Assembly: GCA_944381435.1 (NCBI GenBank)
Contig: CALWLD010000020.1
Span: forward strand, 1 to 40,616
Length of the DNA stretch: 40,616 nucleotides
Reading direction: 5' to 3'
Source: an uncultured Clostridia bacterium
GTDB taxonomy: Bacteria; Bacillota; Clostridia; Lachnospirales; CAG-274
A program made the position numbers and the translations under genes. The notes under the pieces were generated by a model. It saw only the letters and a program-made list of their open reading frames with translations. It did no database searches and was not told the origin of the DNA. Shown in pieces: positions 8,577-17,214 of this stretch (position 1 is its first letter; each line of letters starts with the position of its first letter).

Positions 8577-8802
8577 ATGATAACAAGATTTTAACAGAAG
8601 AAAAGGCTATTTTCTCCATAAGGGATAAACCCTCTATATAGATTATACACCTAATAACATTTATTAATTTTATAAAATAAGATACAGATTTAACTAACGG
8701 TATTGATTGGTAGTTTTAGAGAGGTATAACTTATTTTATCATATATTAATGTATAAGTTTTTGTTATTAACATATATTTGTATAAAATAAAAGGAGAAAT
8801 AT
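8577..8802. other. Intergenic region upstream of ykvI-like gene
   Basis: With the element and terminator before it, this makes a 430-nt gap without a gene. It contains no tRNA and no riboswitch that I can recognise. There is a short hairpin AGGGATAAACCCT near 8620. An AT-rich segment before the GGAG ribosome binding site probably holds the operon promoter (TATAAA near 8781), but no convincing -35 is seen. Confidence 0.4.
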
Positions 8803-9810
8803 ATGACAAATATTTTAAAAATAGCATTTACTTACACAGGAACTATACTAGGGGCAGGCTTTGCAACAGGAAAAGAGCTTGTAACATTTTTTGCAAGCCT
8901 TAATAAAAAAGGGATATTTAGCTTTTTATTAGCTTGTCTTTTGCTAGCTTTATGTTGCATTTCTATATTAGGGGTTATATATAAAACAAAGGCAAAAACT
9001 TATCAAGATTTTATGCATAGCATATTTGGAAGGTTTGGAAAATATATACAAATATTTAACCTATTGTTATTATTTGTTTTGTTTTCTGCTATGTTAGCAG
9101 GAGGAGGGGCTACTATATGTAGTATGTTTAATATAAACCATATATTATCTATTTTTATATTTTGCATATTAACTTTTTTAGCTTTAATATATGGTAAAAA
9201 GGCTATTGTTAGCGTAAACACTATTTTATGCCCTATTTTAATAATAGGAGGAATTTTGATAGGCATTTATTTACAGTTTTCTACCATAAGTGTATTTAAC
9301 AATAACGTGAAATCTGTTATATCACCTTTTGTATATACATCTTATAATGCCATAACAACTATTTCTGTTTTGTTTTCTATAAAGCATTTAATAATCAGCA
9401 AAAAGATAATAGTTTTTAGTAGCTTATTAGGTGGTATGTTTATATTTTTCATTGGGTTATCTATGTTAATACCTTTAATAAATAACATAGACTATATAAA
9501 AGATGAAAGCCTACCTATATTAATATTAATAAATAAAGATATAGTAAAAAATATCTACAGCACAACAGTTTTATGTGCTATTTTTACAACAGCAGTTTCT
9601 AACGGGGTAGCATTACAAGATAGCATAAAAACATATATAAAAATTAAGCCTATATACATAAAGATAGTTATTATATTGCTAGGGGTTATCTTTTCATCAA
9701 TGGGATTTTCTAAGATAGTATCTGTTTTATATCCTATTTTTGGGTATATAGGTATGTTTGAGCTAATAGTTATTGTGCTTATGTTTTTATCCAATGGTAT
9801 TGACAAATAA
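8803..9810 (+). CDS. YkvI-like membrane transporter (APC superfamily)
   Basis: A 335-residue integral membrane protein with about ten hydrophobic segments. The start TFTYTG-like segment FTYTGTILGAGFATGKELVTFF matches the unwound first helix (GAGFATGKE) of the YkvI/LeuT-fold family, which is related to amino-acid permeases. Substrate is unknown; family members are often annotated as uncharacterised YkvI or putative branched-chain amino-acid permease. Start ATG follows AAGGAG. It is the first gene of a plus-strand run; the next gene starts 52 nt on, with no terminator visible between. Confidence 0.8.
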   Translation: MTNILKIAFTYTGTILGAGFATGKELVTFFASLNKKGIFSFLLACLLLALCCISILGVIYKTKAKTYQDFMHSIFGRFGKYIQIFNLLLLFVLFSAMLAGGGATICSMFNINHILSIFIFCILTFLALIYGKKAIVSVNTILCPILIIGGILIGIYLQFSTISVFNNNVKSVISPFVYTSYNAITTISVLFSIKHLIISKKIIVFSSLLGGMFIFFIGLSMLIPLINNIDYIKDESLPILILINKDIVKNIYSTTVLCAIFTTAVSNGVALQDSIKTYIKIKPIYIKIVIILLGVIFSSMGFSKIVSVLYPIFGYIGMFELIVIVLMFLSNGIDK

Positions 9811-9862
9811 AGTATATGCTTTATAATTATATTAGTGCTTTATATACTTTAGGGAGATGCTT

Positions 9863-11305
9863 ATGAAAAAACTTAAAAAAACTATTATTATATCAATTAT
9901 TTTAATAATTTTTGCTAGTATGTCTATCCTTGTTATAAAGGATAATACTAAAGAAAATAAGCTTGAGCAAAAAGACTTTCAATCTATAGATATTAGCCCT
10001 GGAGAAAAGATGTATACATATAATGAATATATATATATATATGGTAAATCTGGAATAAAAATAGCAAAACAAGAAGAGGTTTTAGCACAAGAAAGCTTTT
10101 CTTTAGAAAATCCCTATATAGCTACATCTTACGATAAACTAGTTATTTGTGATGTAAAAGGAAAAGTTGCTAGGGTATATTCTAACAAAGGTAACTTATA
10201 CACTGTAAATACAGCAAACAGCATTTTAGGCATTACGATAAATAAAAACGGTTACCTAGGTATGATATTAAAAAATAATGAAAACTATGAGATAGAAATA
10301 TATGATAATAGTGGGCAAAACATATACTCTACAAAGGATATAAGCTACAATGAGGGAGTGCCAGTTGGTATATCCATATCAGATGATAACAAAACATTAG
10401 CTGTTTCTTACATAAAAACTATAGGAGCCACTATAGATTCTAACATTGTGTTTTATTCTATGGAAGACAACGAAGTTTTTGGTGGATATATAAAGTCAAA
10501 CCAGATAGTTGGAATTATTAAGTTTGTAGAGAACAACAGCTTAATTGGTGTTTCTGAAAGTGAAATTTTTTCTATAAAGGTTAACTCTAACACTAATAAC
10601 GAACAAATAAAAGAAATTTACAAAAAACCTTTAAATAATGTTTTAAAAGATATGGATTTTATAGATGGTGTTGGATATGTAGTTTGCTATGGTAAACCTA
10701 TCTTAACAACAAAAGAATACATAGAAGAAAATACGGTTATTTTTTATAACAGCTCTGGAGGAGAAATTGGTAAATATTATGAAAAAGATAAAGATATAAT
10801 AAACCTTTATTCTCATAGCGAAGGGGTAGTTTTACAAGAAAACAGGCTGTTTACTGCTATAAATACATCAGGCAGAGAAATATGGAGCTATCAAGCAACG
10901 CAAGATATAAAACAAGTTAATTTTTATAATAGCAATAACAAAGCTTTAATTGTTACAAACGATAAAATAAAAATCGTAAAGATTGATAAAAGCTTACTTG
11001 ACAAACAGATAGATGAAAACAACACAACAGAAACTACCGTAAAAGATAAAGAAACACAATCTGCTACAAAAGACCAAGCTACAGAAACTACCGTAAAAGA
11101 TGAAGAAACACAATCTGCTACGAAAGACGAAACTACAGAAACTACCGTAAAAGATAAAGAAACACAATCTACTACAAAAGACGAAGCTACAGAAACTACA
11201 ACAAAAGACGAAGCTACAGAAACTACAACAAAAGACAAAGAAACACAAGATAAAACTACAGAAACTACAAAAGAAACTAATTCACAATCTACAACAAATC
11301 CCTGA
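9863..11305 (+). CDS. Membrane-anchored DUF5711-like protein with repetitive acidic/Thr tail
   Basis: A 480-residue protein. Residues 7-25 are one hydrophobic anchor after a KKLKK start, so the rest probably faces outside. Residues about 40-375 consist of short beta-strand repeats (VRVYSNKGNLY, EIYDNSGQNIYS, VFYSSSGGEIGKYYE-like units), suggesting a beta-propeller of the DUF5711/PQQ-like type. The last ~95 residues are low-complexity Thr/Glu/Lys repeats built on TETTVKDKETQSATKD. Start: ATG at 9863 is preceded by AGGGAG with proper spacing; the in-frame ATG at 9857 abuts that ribosome binding site and is rejected. It is upstream of cvpA by 40 nt. Function unknown; a cell-surface or wall-spanning role is inferred. 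Confidence 0.7.
   Translation: MKKLKKTIIISIILIIFASMSILVIKDNTKENKLEQKDFQSIDISPGEKMYTYNEYIYIYGKSGIKIAKQEEVLAQESFSLENPYIATSYDKLVICDVKGKVARVYSNKGNLYTVNTANSILGITINKNGYLGMILKNNENYEIEIYDNSGQNIYSTKDISYNEGVPVGISISDDNKTLAVSYIKTIGATIDSNIVFYSMEDNEVFGGYIKSNQIVGIIKFVENNSLIGVSESEIFSIKVNSNTNNEQIKEIYKKPLNNVLKDMDFIDGVGYVVCYGKPILTTKEYIEENTVIFYNSSGGEIGKYYEKDKDIINLYSHSEGVVLQENRLFTAINTSGREIWSYQATQDIKQVNFYNSNNKALIVTNDKIKIVKIDKSLLDKQIDENNTTETTVKDKETQSATKDQATETTVKDEETQSATKDETTETTVKDKETQSTTKDEATETTTKDEATETTTKDKETQDKTTETTKETNSQSTTNP
11027..11290 (+). repeat. In-frame tandem repeats, 54-bp units
   Basis: Three near-identical 54-bp units (11027-11080, 11081-11134, 11135-11188) begin ACAGAAACTACC and encode 18 residues each. 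They are followed by shortened units from 11189, 11216 and 11258. All keep the reading frame, giving the Thr/Lys/Glu-rich tail. Such arrays commonly vary in copy number between strains. Confidence 0.9.
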
Positions 11306-11345
11306 TAAATATATGAATAATAATTCTAAATTTTAGGAGGAAAAA

Positions 11346-12041
11346 ATGAATATTTTAGATTTTGTCTTAATAGCTATATTAATAGCTTGCATAGTTAATG
11401 GATACTATAAAGGACTTTTTAGAGAAGTATTTGACATTTTAGGGTTTATAGCAGGTATAATAATATTTTCTATCATATATCCTATAATTAGTAAATGGTT
11501 ATTACAAAGTTCTTTCTTACAAAAAGTTAAAGATTGGGTAATATATGATTTAAAGCTAGCAGATTTTGTTGCTACAACACAAGAAGATATTGTAGCAAGC
11601 ATACAAGCTTTAAATGCACCACAAATAATAAAAGATTTATTAATAGAAAACAACAACGAAGTTTTTTACAAAATATTTGGCGTTAACAACACTGTAGATT
11701 ACATAGCAAATTTTGTTGCTATGATAGTTATTAGCCTTGTAACTGTATTTTTTGTTGTATTAATAGTTAGTATAATTGTTACCATACTATCAAAAACAAC
11801 TTCTCTTTTATCTAAGTTACCTGTTTTAGGTAAAGTTGATAAAATCGGTGGGGTAGGGCTTGGTGTATTAAATGGTATTTTCACAGTATGGCTTATAGGT
11901 ATTATTATTTTAGTGTTATCTGTTTTCCCACCTTTATCGTTTTTAAAAGGTCAACTTGATGGCTTTTTAACAGGCCCACTTATTAACAACAATACCTTAG
12001 CAAAAGCTTTATTAAATTTAATTTTAGGGATAATTAACTAA
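11346..12041 (+). CDS. CvpA-family membrane protein
   Basis: A 231-residue protein with four to five transmembrane segments; the start FVLIAILIACIVNGYYKGLFREVFDILGFIAG is the classic CvpA opening (hydrophobic helix, Y/GxxKG turn, second helix). In Enterobacteria CvpA is needed for colicin V production and bile/envelope stress tolerance; in Firmicutes the role is not established. Start ATG follows AGGAGG by 6 nt. It lies 40 nt after the DUF5711-like gene and 3 nt before yigZ, so it is part of the same operon. Confidence 0.88.
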   Translation: MNILDFVLIAILIACIVNGYYKGLFREVFDILGFIAGIIIFSIIYPIISKWLLQSSFLQKVKDWVIYDLKLADFVATTQEDIVASIQALNAPQIIKDLLIENNNEVFYKIFGVNNTVDYIANFVAMIVISLVTVFFVVLIVSIIVTILSKTTSLLSKLPVLGKVDKIGGVGLGVLNGIFTVWLIGIIILVLSVFPPLSFLKGQLDGFLTGPLINNNTLAKALLNLILGIIN

Positions 12042-12044
12042 CAT

Positions 12045-12695
12045 ATGAAAAAAAGTTTTAAAACAATAAATGAAAGAGCAACTGCAGAAATTATAGAAAA
12101 AAAATCTCGTTTTATAGCCAATGTTTTACCTGTTGATACAGAAGAAGAGGCCATCAGCTTTATTTCTTCTATAAAAAAACAGTATTATGATGCAAGGCAT
12201 AATTGCTTTGCCTATATAATAGGAAAAGACATACCTATCATTAGATTTAGCGATGATGGAGAGCCTAGTGGCACAGCAGGAAAGCCTATTTTAGATGTTT
12301 TACAAGGTGAAGGGCTTGAAAACGTTGTTGTGGTTGTAACAAGGTATTTTGGAGGAACTCTTCTTGGAACAGGTGGGCTTGTAAGAGCATATGGTAAGGC
12401 AGCTAAAGAAGGCATAATAGAAGCTAAAATTGTAGAGATGGATAGATACAGACAAGTTTTTATTAATGTAGATTATTCTCTCGTAGGCAAAATACAATAT
12501 GAAATAACAAATAATAACTATATACTTATAGACACAAAATATACAGATACTGTAGAATTTAGCCTTTATATAAAATGTGATATTGTAGAAGAGGTTATAA
12601 AAAATATTATAAACTTAACTAACAACACAGCAAAGATAAATAAAGGCGATGAAAACTTTTTAAAAATAATAGATGGACAAGTTGTACTAAATTAG
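12045..12695 (+). CDS. YigZ/IMPACT family protein
   Basis: A 216-residue protein of the UPF0029/IMPACT family. The signature runs from SDDGEPSGTAGKPILDVL through VVVVTRYFGGTLLGTGGLVRAYGKAA, followed by a C-terminal ferredoxin-like domain (DUF1949 type, about residues 140-205). The eukaryotic relative binds Gcn1; the bacterial role is unclear (ribosome or nucleic-acid binding has been suggested). No strong ribosome binding site precedes ATG 12045, and the cvpA stop is only 3 nt upstream, so translational coupling is likely. Confidence 0.93.
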   Translation: MKKSFKTINERATAEIIEKKSRFIANVLPVDTEEEAISFISSIKKQYYDARHNCFAYIIGKDIPIIRFSDDGEPSGTAGKPILDVLQGEGLENVVVVVTRYFGGTLLGTGGLVRAYGKAAKEGIIEAKIVEMDRYRQVFINVDYSLVGKIQYEITNNNYILIDTKYTDTVEFSLYIKCDIVEEVIKNIINLTNNTAKINKGDENFLKIIDGQVVLN

Positions 12696-12704
12696 GAGGT
12701 ATTT

Positions 12705-13430
12705 ATGGCAGGACATTCTAAGTTTGCTAATATAAGACATAAAAAAGAAAAAAATGATGCTATAAAAGGTAAAATATTTACGATTATAGGTAGAGAGATA
12801 GCGGTTGCTGTTAAAGCAGGAGGCCCAGACCCAGCTAGCAACTCTAAGCTAAAAGATGCTATAGCAAAGGCAAAATCTAACAATATGCCAAACGATACTA
12901 TAGAAAGAAGCATAAAAAAAGCAGCAGGTGATTTAGACGGTGTAAACTATGAGGCTATCGTATATGAAGGATATGGGCCTAAAGGGGTTGCTGTTATTGT
13001 TGAAACATTAACAGATAACAAAAACCGTACTGCTGCCAACGTTAGAAGTGCATTTACAAAAGGTAACGGTAATATGGGCACAACTGGCTGTGTTAGCTTT
13101 ATGTTTGATGAAAAAGGACAAATTATGGTTGAAAAGGCAGATGATATAGACACAGATGAGCTTATGATGTTAGCATTAGATGCTGGTGCATTAGATTTTA
13201 ACGAAGAAGAAGAAGGCTATGAAATATTAACTACTGTAGAAGATTTTTCTGCTGTTCGTGAAGCTATAGAAAACGCTAACATTAACATAGCAGATGCAGG
13301 CATTAATATGATACCTCAAACATATACTGTTTTAACAGATGCTGAAGATATAAAGAAAATGAACAAATTGTTAGATTTACTAGATAACGATGATGATGTT
13401 AAAAACGTATATCATAACTGGGAAGAATAA
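12705..13430 (+). CDS. YebC/PmpR-family protein
   Basis: A 241-residue protein of the TACO1/YebC/PmpR family. It starts [19 protein letters not shown], the universal family start (usual Trp replaced by Phe at position 7), and continues [19 protein letters not shown] and [16 protein letters not shown], both hallmark helices. Family members are long annotated as transcription factors, and recent work on relatives points to help with translation through difficult peptide motifs. Start ATG follows AGGAGG by 7 nt. It is the last gene of its operon, with a terminator 8 nt after the stop. Confidence 0.95.
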   Translation: MAGHSKFANIRHKKEKNDAIKGKIFTIIGREIAVAVKAGGPDPASNSKLKDAIAKAKSNNMPNDTIERSIKKAAGDLDGVNYEAIVYEGYGPKGVAVIVETLTDNKNRTAANVRSAFTKGNGNMGTTGCVSFMFDEKGQIMVEKADDIDTDELMMLALDAGALDFNEEEEGYEILTTVEDFSAVREAIENANINIADAGINMIPQTYTVLTDAEDIKKMNKLLDLLDNDDDVKNVYHNWEE

Positions 13431-13437
13431 CAAAAAG

Positions 13438-13463
13438 GGTGAAGACAAAGTCTTCACCTTTTT
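13438..13463. terminator. Intrinsic terminator of the yebC operon
   Basis: Stem GGTGAAGAC (13438-13446), loop AAA, GTCTTCACC (13450-13458), then TTTTT. An A run precedes it. The AGACAAAGTCT core is also the terminal motif of the repeat family that begins right after it. Confidence 0.9.
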
Positions 13464-13602
13464 ATAGTTATTCATAATTTTAAGTGTTTCGGTTTTAAAG
13501 CAAGTGTTTCATATGCTTTCTAAACCCGCCCCCGTTAAACTGCGTTCTGCTTTTTGATGTTTATGCTCTTAATTTTTATAAAATTTATTTTGTTTTCATT
13601 CT
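13464..13602 (-). repeat. Mosaic intergenic element, copy 2 (decayed)
   Basis: Minus orientation, directly after the yebC terminator. It shares TATTCATAATTTTAAGTGTT and TCGGTTTTAA with copy 6, keeps the C-rich (minus-strand G-rich) core ACCCGCCCCCG, and ends with ATAAAATTTATTTTG followed by a degraded terminal motif. The hairpin-rich middle is eroded. Confidence 0.65.
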
Positions 13603-13666
13603 AAAATTTTATATTAAGTTTATTTATTAAAGATGATATATTTGTTTTAGTTTTTATTATAATTTT

Positions 13667-14860
13667 TTATATAATTTCTCCTGTTTCTCCATCAATTATA
13701 ATATAGTCAAGGGTTGATAAATGGCTATTTTCCACCAACCAACGTAAGCTAACTTCATAATATATTTTATTAACATTAAAATCAATTTCACCAAATGGGT
13801 AAATATACATAGGATATCCTGTTTCTTCATCTATTTGTCCGTTATAAACTCCCCAATATTTTTCGGCTATGTTAAATAAATCTTCTTCTGAAATACCTAA
13901 TGTTATTTTCTTATCTTCTATATTATTTTTTATGATATTAAAATTTGTAAAATCTATTATATTACTTGAAAATACATAAGTGTTATTATCATCTTTTATA
14001 AATGTATATTTTAGCTTTGTTAATAATTTTAAATGATTTTCATAAGAATAAAAAGTGCTGTTTTCAATATTTTCATTTAATATAGGTAAATTTCCTAGCT
14101 CAATAAAGGCTTTTTTTAATGCTTCTTCTTCTGTTAAGTTATTGTATATACCAATATCGGTATTATTAATTATAGATTCTTTATTTTGCCAGATAGTAAC
14201 TGCATTTTTTAAACTTGCACTTTCTACAATATAATCAACTTCGTTTTCATAACGATACTTATATAATTTAAAATAATTATATAATTTACTACCATCATAA
14301 CCAATTATTCTATAATAAGGAAAAAAGGAATTTTGGCTTTCATCATATAAATTTGCTTCTAAATAAATGTAATCTCTATTATCTATATTTATAATACCTA
14401 TTGTTATATTGTCATTTATATTGCTAAAGAATTTATCTATTAAAAGTAATTCGTCTAATTTTATTAAATTAAAATTTTCATCTTTTTCGTATATATAAAT
14501 ACTTAAATTATTGTAATTTTTATAAATACCTAAATAATCATCTTTATTATCTTTATTTAAATCTAGGCGTTTGATGGAAATAATGCCTTCTCGGTTATCC
14601 CAGTTTTCTAAACCATAGGTAAAAAAGCCTTTTTTAAAATCAACTATTAGGTTTTTTTCACCTGTTGGAAATAAAGATACATTCATTTTCATAAATTGTA
14701 TAGGAATATCTATATTTTTTATTATATTATCTGCTATATTAAAGTTTTTGTTATAAAATATGTTATTGTTAATATAATTTATATTTTTTTTATTTTGATT
14801 AAAAATAAATATAATAAAAAACAAAAAAGATAATAATATTATTATATATTTTTTATTTAT
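13667..14860 (-). CDS. Hypothetical exported or membrane-anchored protein, PepSY-like end
   Basis: Not recognised as a whole. Taken from AUA 14858-14860 (8 nt after AAAGGTG) the product is 397 residues starting NKKYIIILLSFLFFIIFIF, a signal peptide or N-terminal anchor without a lipobox Cys. Only a GTG touching the ribosome binding site (14867) offers a standard start. Residues about 90-120 contain KRLDLNKDNKDDYLGIY, like a calcium-binding or VCBS-type strand. The C-terminus, from EEDLFNIAEKYWG to DYIIIDGETGEII, resembles a PepSY domain. Composition is extreme (Asn/Ile/Lys/Tyr-rich, more AT-rich than neighbours), suggesting relaxed selection or acquisition. It follows a radical SAM gene by 21 nt, so likely cotranscribed. 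Confidence 0.6.
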   Translation of the reverse strand: MNKKYIIILLSFLFFIIFIFNQNKKNINYINNNIFYNKNFNIADNIIKNIDIPIQFMKMNVSLFPTGEKNLIVDFKKGFFTYGLENWDNREGIISIKRLDLNKDNKDDYLGIYKNYNNLSIYIYEKDENFNLIKLDELLLIDKFFSNINDNITIGIINIDNRDYIYLEANLYDESQNSFFPYYRIIGYDGSKLYNYFKLYKYRYENEVDYIVESASLKNAVTIWQNKESIINNTDIGIYNNLTEEEALKKAFIELGNLPILNENIENSTFYSYENHLKLLTKLKYTFIKDDNNTYVFSSNIIDFTNFNIIKNNIEDKKITLGISEEDLFNIAEKYWGVYNGQIDEETGYPMYIYPFGEIDFNVNKIYYEVSLRWLVENSHLSTLDYIIIDGETGEII

Positions 14861-14881
14861 TGTTAACACACCTTTCGTTTT

Positions 14882-16135
14882 TTATAGCTTAATGCCTTTA
14901 GGGAAAGCTTCATTTTTCATAACATTCCACATTTTATCAATGTAAGATAAGGTATAAAAATTTTCATAATAATGGTAATAAAAAGCACCTTTTAATGTCA
15001 TAGAATATATGCCATTTTCTTCTGTAAGAAACCCTAGCTTTTTTGCTAGATAAAGCTCAAAGCCATACATTTTCTTTAAAGGTATGCCAAAAAATTTTTC
15101 AAAATCTAAAGAATCTATTTTTGTGCTATATAACGTCCAAAATAGATAATATATCATACGTTGACGCTTTGTAAAATCTATTGTAAGGGAAGTTGGTAGG
15201 TTGTTATTATCTATTCTTTTTATATATTCTTCTATAGAAAATGTGTTTATTTTAAACTGGTCTTTAAGTAGGGTTGTGGCAGAGCAACCAAAGCCTAAAA
15301 AATTATCCCTTGTCATAGAAGAATAGCTTGCGTTATTTTTAGTTGCAAAAGTCCAGATGGAATTGCGTACCAAGCCTTTTTCAAAAAGATAGTTAGTTAT
15401 ATCATCAAGAAGGGCTTTCTTTTCTTTCTTTTCCATTGCTTTTACCTTGCTTTTTGTAAAGGTAAAATCTATAAAAGGATAAATTGCAATATGGTTAGCA
15501 CCTATTGAAAGGGCTGTATCAATATCTTCTTTTAAATCCTTATAAGTTTGGTTAGGAAGAGCAAAGATTAAATCTATAGAAACTGTTTCAAACTTAACTT
15601 TAGATAGGTTATTAGCTAGCTGTGAACAATCTAAAGGTTTTCTACCTAATATATTTTGATATTTTTTATTAAAAGATTGTATGCCTATGCTAATTTTTGT
15701 AACATTAGCATTTTTTAAAGCTTGTAGCGTTTCTACATTAACATCTTCAGGGTGTAGCTCTATGCCTATGCCTTCTGTTATTATAAAATATTTGTTTATA
15801 GTATCTATTATATCTTTAATTTTATCTGTAGCAAGGGCAGGAGAGCCACCCCCAAAATATAGGCTTGTAACTTGTTTCTTTTCATCTAGCTTGCTACCTA
15901 CAAAATTTATTTCTTTAATTAAATAATCTATATATTTATCACATAAATCTTTAGAATATAAAACTTTGCAATAAGGACAAAAATTACAAATACTTTTGCA
16001 AAAAGGGATATGTACATATAATCCAAGGTTATCTAAATCTTTAAAAGCTAAATCGTTTGTATAATGATTTTTAAAGGTAAAAGGCTTAAAAGAGCGAGTA
16101 AGCCACATTCTTGTTATTGTACTAATTAAGCTAAT
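14882..16135 (-). CDS. HemN/HemW-like radical SAM protein
   Basis: A radical SAM enzyme of the coproporphyrinogen III oxidase-like family, about 417 residues. The cluster motif CKSICNFCPYC (Cys at about 46, 50, 53 and 56) follows LGLYVHIPF, and SLYFGGGSPAL is the SAM-binding GGG motif; ISIGIQSFNKKYQNILGR also matches. The C-terminal ~130 residues carry a HemN-type domain. It could be a heme chaperone/HemW relative or a heme-independent enzyme; true HemN/HemW cannot be assigned. The N-terminal ISLISTITRMW stretch appears to belong to the protein, yet the only start at normal distance from GAGGTG is AUU 16133-16135; the next ATG is at 16108 without a ribosome binding site. Confidence 0.8.
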   Translation of the reverse strand: MSLISTITRMWLTRSFKPFTFKNHYTNDLAFKDLDNLGLYVHIPFCKSICNFCPYCKVLYSKDLCDKYIDYLIKEINFVGSKLDEKKQVTSLYFGGGSPALATDKIKDIIDTINKYFIITEGIGIELHPEDVNVETLQALKNANVTKISIGIQSFNKKYQNILGRKPLDCSQLANNLSKVKFETVSIDLIFALPNQTYKDLKEDIDTALSIGANHIAIYPFIDFTFTKSKVKAMEKKEKKALLDDITNYLFEKGLVRNSIWTFATKNNASYSSMTRDNFLGFGCSATTLLKDQFKINTFSIEEYIKRIDNNNLPTSLTIDFTKRQRMIYYLFWTLYSTKIDSLDFEKFFGIPLKKMYGFELYLAKKLGFLTEENGIYSMTLKGAFYYHYYENFYTLSYIDKMWNVMKNEAFPKGIKL

Positions 16136-16168
16136 ATAAATCACCTCATTTATTGTTAGAAATATATT

Positions 16169-17071
16169 TTATATATATTTTAAATAAGTTTTTAACATAT
16201 CAAATATTACTTTTATGTTACCTTTAAATATTAAGGTATATTCGGCAACGAAGAAATAGCCACATTTTTCACATAAGTTAGGTATATCTATGCAACGGCC
16301 ACAGGTGCTAACTTTTCCGTTTTCTATAACAACGCATTGGTTGCAAGGGGTATCAAAGGTGTTATTTATAATATATTTAAAAGCACTTTTTAAATTAAAA
16401 ACAGGTACTTTTTCTTTCATCATTTTAGCTATTTTTTCACAGCAAACAGCCTTTTCTTCTTTGTTTAAATATAAATGTTTTGTGTTTGGATAAGGTGTGT
16501 GAAAATTAAAAGAAACAGCACGTACATTTTTTGTGTTTTTAGCTAAAAGGCAAACATCTTCTATACAATCTTTGTTAATTTGGTTTATTGCCATATAAAA
16601 ACAAATGTTATCTGACGTAGCGTTTTTTATATTTTCTAAAATTGTATCATAAGTATCTCCTCTAATTTCATTATGTTTTCCTCTGTTACCATCTAGGCTT
16701 AAAAGTATCAAATCTGCCTCTGGCACATTTATAGGTAACGTACCGTTTGTAACAAGATTTACTATTAAAAAGCCCATATTTTTTGCCTCTATCACAAGGT
16801 CTCTTATAGTTTTATCTTTGTCTTTATATAACAAGGTTTCGCCGCCACAAAAAAACAAAATACGTACACCCATATTATATAGCTTTTCCATTTCTTTTTT
16901 TATTTGTTCATAAGGATATATGACACAGTTAATGTTATTAACAGAGCAATGTTTACAGCTTAAGTTACATTTATCTGTAACAATGATAGTGCCTAAAATA
17001 ACATCTTTTTTATTAAATAAAATTGTTTTGATACCAAATTTAGCAAAGTGCATAAATGATGATAGCTTCAT
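16169..17071 (-). CDS. Radical SAM protein with Cys-rich C-terminus
   Basis: A 300-residue radical SAM enzyme. The cluster motif is TDKCNLSCKHC (C35, C39, C42), followed by FFCGGETLLY (SAM-binding GGE) and LLSLDGNRGKHNEIRG, typical of the MoaA/PqqE/SPASM-type branch. The end has three CxxC pairs (C243/C246, C257/C260, C267/C270) which could hold an auxiliary Fe-S cluster, as in SPASM or Twitch domains. Start ATG follows GAGGT. It is the first gene of a three-gene minus-strand unit with a HemN-like enzyme and an exported protein. Reaction unknown. Confidence 0.85.
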   Translation of the reverse strand: MKLSSFMHFAKFGIKTILFNKKDVILGTIIVTDKCNLSCKHCSVNNINCVIYPYEQIKKEMEKLYNMGVRILFFCGGETLLYKDKDKTIRDLVIEAKNMGFLIVNLVTNGTLPINVPEADLILLSLDGNRGKHNEIRGDTYDTILENIKNATSDNICFYMAINQINKDCIEDVCLLAKNTKNVRAVSFNFHTPYPNTKHLYLNKEEKAVCCEKIAKMMKEKVPVFNLKSAFKYIINNTFDTPCNQCVVIENGKVSTCGRCIDIPNLCEKCGYFFVAEYTLIFKGNIKVIFDMLKTYLKYI

Positions 17072-17119
17072 ATTTTACCTCTTTTATAAATTTTTTTAAA
17101 AATATTATAATATAATAAA

Positions 17120-17147
17120 ATTATATCATTTTAAATAGTATTGTCAA
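17120..17147 (-). promoter_or_regulatory. Promoter of the radical SAM operon
   Basis: On the minus strand: consensus -35 TTGACA (17142-17147), 16-nt spacer, consensus -10 TATAAT (17120-17125), about 49 nt before the start codon. Confidence 0.65.
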
Positions 17148-17157
17148 TAAAGCTAGC

Positions 17158-17186
17158 TTTACTTATATGTTAAATTTTGATATAAT
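17158..17186 (+). promoter_or_regulatory. Probable promoter of the ABC exporter genes
   Basis: TTTACT (17158-17163), 17-nt spacer, TATAAT (17181-17186), 28 nt before the start codon at 17215. The -35 is a weak match. It is divergent from the radical SAM promoter and the two -35 elements are 10 nt apart. Confidence 0.5.
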
Positions 17187-17214
17187 TTAATAAATGTTAA
17201 AAGAGGTGAAAAAA

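Noticed and set aside
8577..8802. Riboswitch upstream of the YkvI-like gene
   Set aside because: The leader has only a short GGG/CCC hairpin and no pattern of a known riboswitch class.
10924..11248. Antisense open frames opposite the repeat tail
   Set aside because: They are Val/Ser- or Cys/Phe-rich mirror images of the repetitive coding strand, without ribosome binding sites.
14882..16135. Naming the HemN-like gene hemN or hemW
   Set aside because: The family motif is clear, but assigning oxidase or heme-chaperone function would need phylogeny; neighbours are not heme genes.
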